DNA of 64,000 nt. Source: Lachnospiraceae bacterium. GTDB lineage: Bacteria > Bacillota > Clostridia > Lachnospirales > Lachnospiraceae. Positions within the stretch are counted from its first letter, which is position 1. Every line of letters starts with the position of its first letter. Below, one piece after another: positions 63,750 to 64,000 of the stretch. The notes under the pieces were generated by a model, which saw nothing but the letters and a program-made list of their open reading frames with translations, was not told the origin of the DNA and did no database searches. Both the position numbers and the translations under genes were made by a program. The stretch is taken from the NCBI GenBank assembly GCA_014239155.1, contig JAAZZQ010000087.1:54123-118122 (forward strand). Direction: 5' to 3'.

Positions 63750-64000
63750 ATGGTCATTATACTTTATTTACTTCAACTAATTCAACAGCTTTATCAGCAA
63801 AACTGTTTTCTTATTAAATTCGTCTGTAAACATACCCCTCTCAAGCAGTGGGCTTTTGACGATTCCCATTCTCCTAAATACCAGAAGTTCAAGATTGATC
63901 AACTCCCAAGAATTGATGACTTCAAACAGGACTGGGACTGGAAAGACCTTTTATCCTACTACAAACAGCACTACGGTAAAGAAATCAAACCCATATTCCG
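63750..64000 (+). CDS. Probable insertion-sequence transposase, 5' part
   Basis: The frame is open from the ATG to the end of the window (83 residues) and reads VIILYLLQLIQQLYQQNCFL, TPLKQWAFDDSHSPKYQKFK and SYYKQHYGKEIKPIF. The text resembles the N-terminus of transposases of clostridial insertion sequences, but I cannot name the family from this part. Confidence 0.45.
   Translation, partial: MVIILYLLQLIQQLYQQNCFLIKFVCKHTPLKQWAFDDSHSPKYQKFKIDQLPRIDDFKQDWDWKDLLSYYKQHYGKEIKPIF

Overview
The window looks like the AT-rich chromosome of a gut Lachnospiraceae-type Clostridium (phylum Bacillota). Pointers are the permuted GH3 enzyme under a LacI regulator, intramembrane-type kinases with FtsX-family ABC transporters, several LytTR regulators, an agr system, and scraps of Tn916/Tn1549-like conjugative elements (Cys-rich KTR protein, MNCTEAYKEH-type sigma factor, TTRAP, ParA/ParB, MOB relaxase ends). 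No rRNA, tRNA or CRISPR array was seen. The genus was not determined.

Left part (1-11.5 kb): a glycan-use locus read leftward (LacI regulator, GH3 glycosidase, GH95 fucosidase cut by the window edge) with twin LacI-type operators, then a rightward response regulator / kinase / ABC ATPase / FtsX permease module of the antimicrobial-peptide-sensing kind. From 11.5 to 22.9 kb the sequence is a graveyard of conjugative elements carrying cargo that is still intact: MarR plus flavin reductase, an S66 LD-carboxypeptidase, a TetR-controlled ABC exporter, and a WYL/GyrI pair. Three copies of the first codons of the same sigma-factor gene mark the cargo boundaries.

22.9-29.5 kb is a leftward defence-like operon: Fic protein, a GajA-like OLD/TOPRIM nuclease broken by two frameshifts, an intact GajB-like helicase, a broken transglutaminase-like gene, and an unknown 156-residue protein. 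Then come a truncated flavodoxin, an alcohol dehydrogenase tail and an IS200-type element with a series of stem-loops.

31.4-38.9 kb holds the most interesting system. It is a RiPP locus with an ABC exporter, three very short paralogous precursor genes whose cores contain a CHCxC motif, a radical SAM/SPASM maturase, a subtilisin-like domain fused to a TIGR04066-like peptide-maturation domain, a secreted DUF6973-like protein, and an XRE plus LytTR regulator pair.

39-45 kb has a monofunctional transglycosylase with a tiny coupled membrane protein and a second two-component/ABC-FtsX module. 45-48.7 kb is another decayed conjugative-element segment (ParA and ParB both frameshifted). 49-52.4 kb holds a lipoprotein with an internal duplication and a GHKL/LytTR pair. 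54.5-62.1 kb is a quorum-sensing locus: agrD-agrB read leftward into a secreted protein, a lipoprotein and an ABC exporter, with an XRE regulator and a second LytTR/GHKL pair read rightward. The right end has an acetyltransferase (frameshifted) coupled to a HAD phosphatase, and the start of a probable transposase.

Family assignments come from reading motifs and recall; no database search was run. Positions of short sites are hand-counted and may be off by one or two bases.
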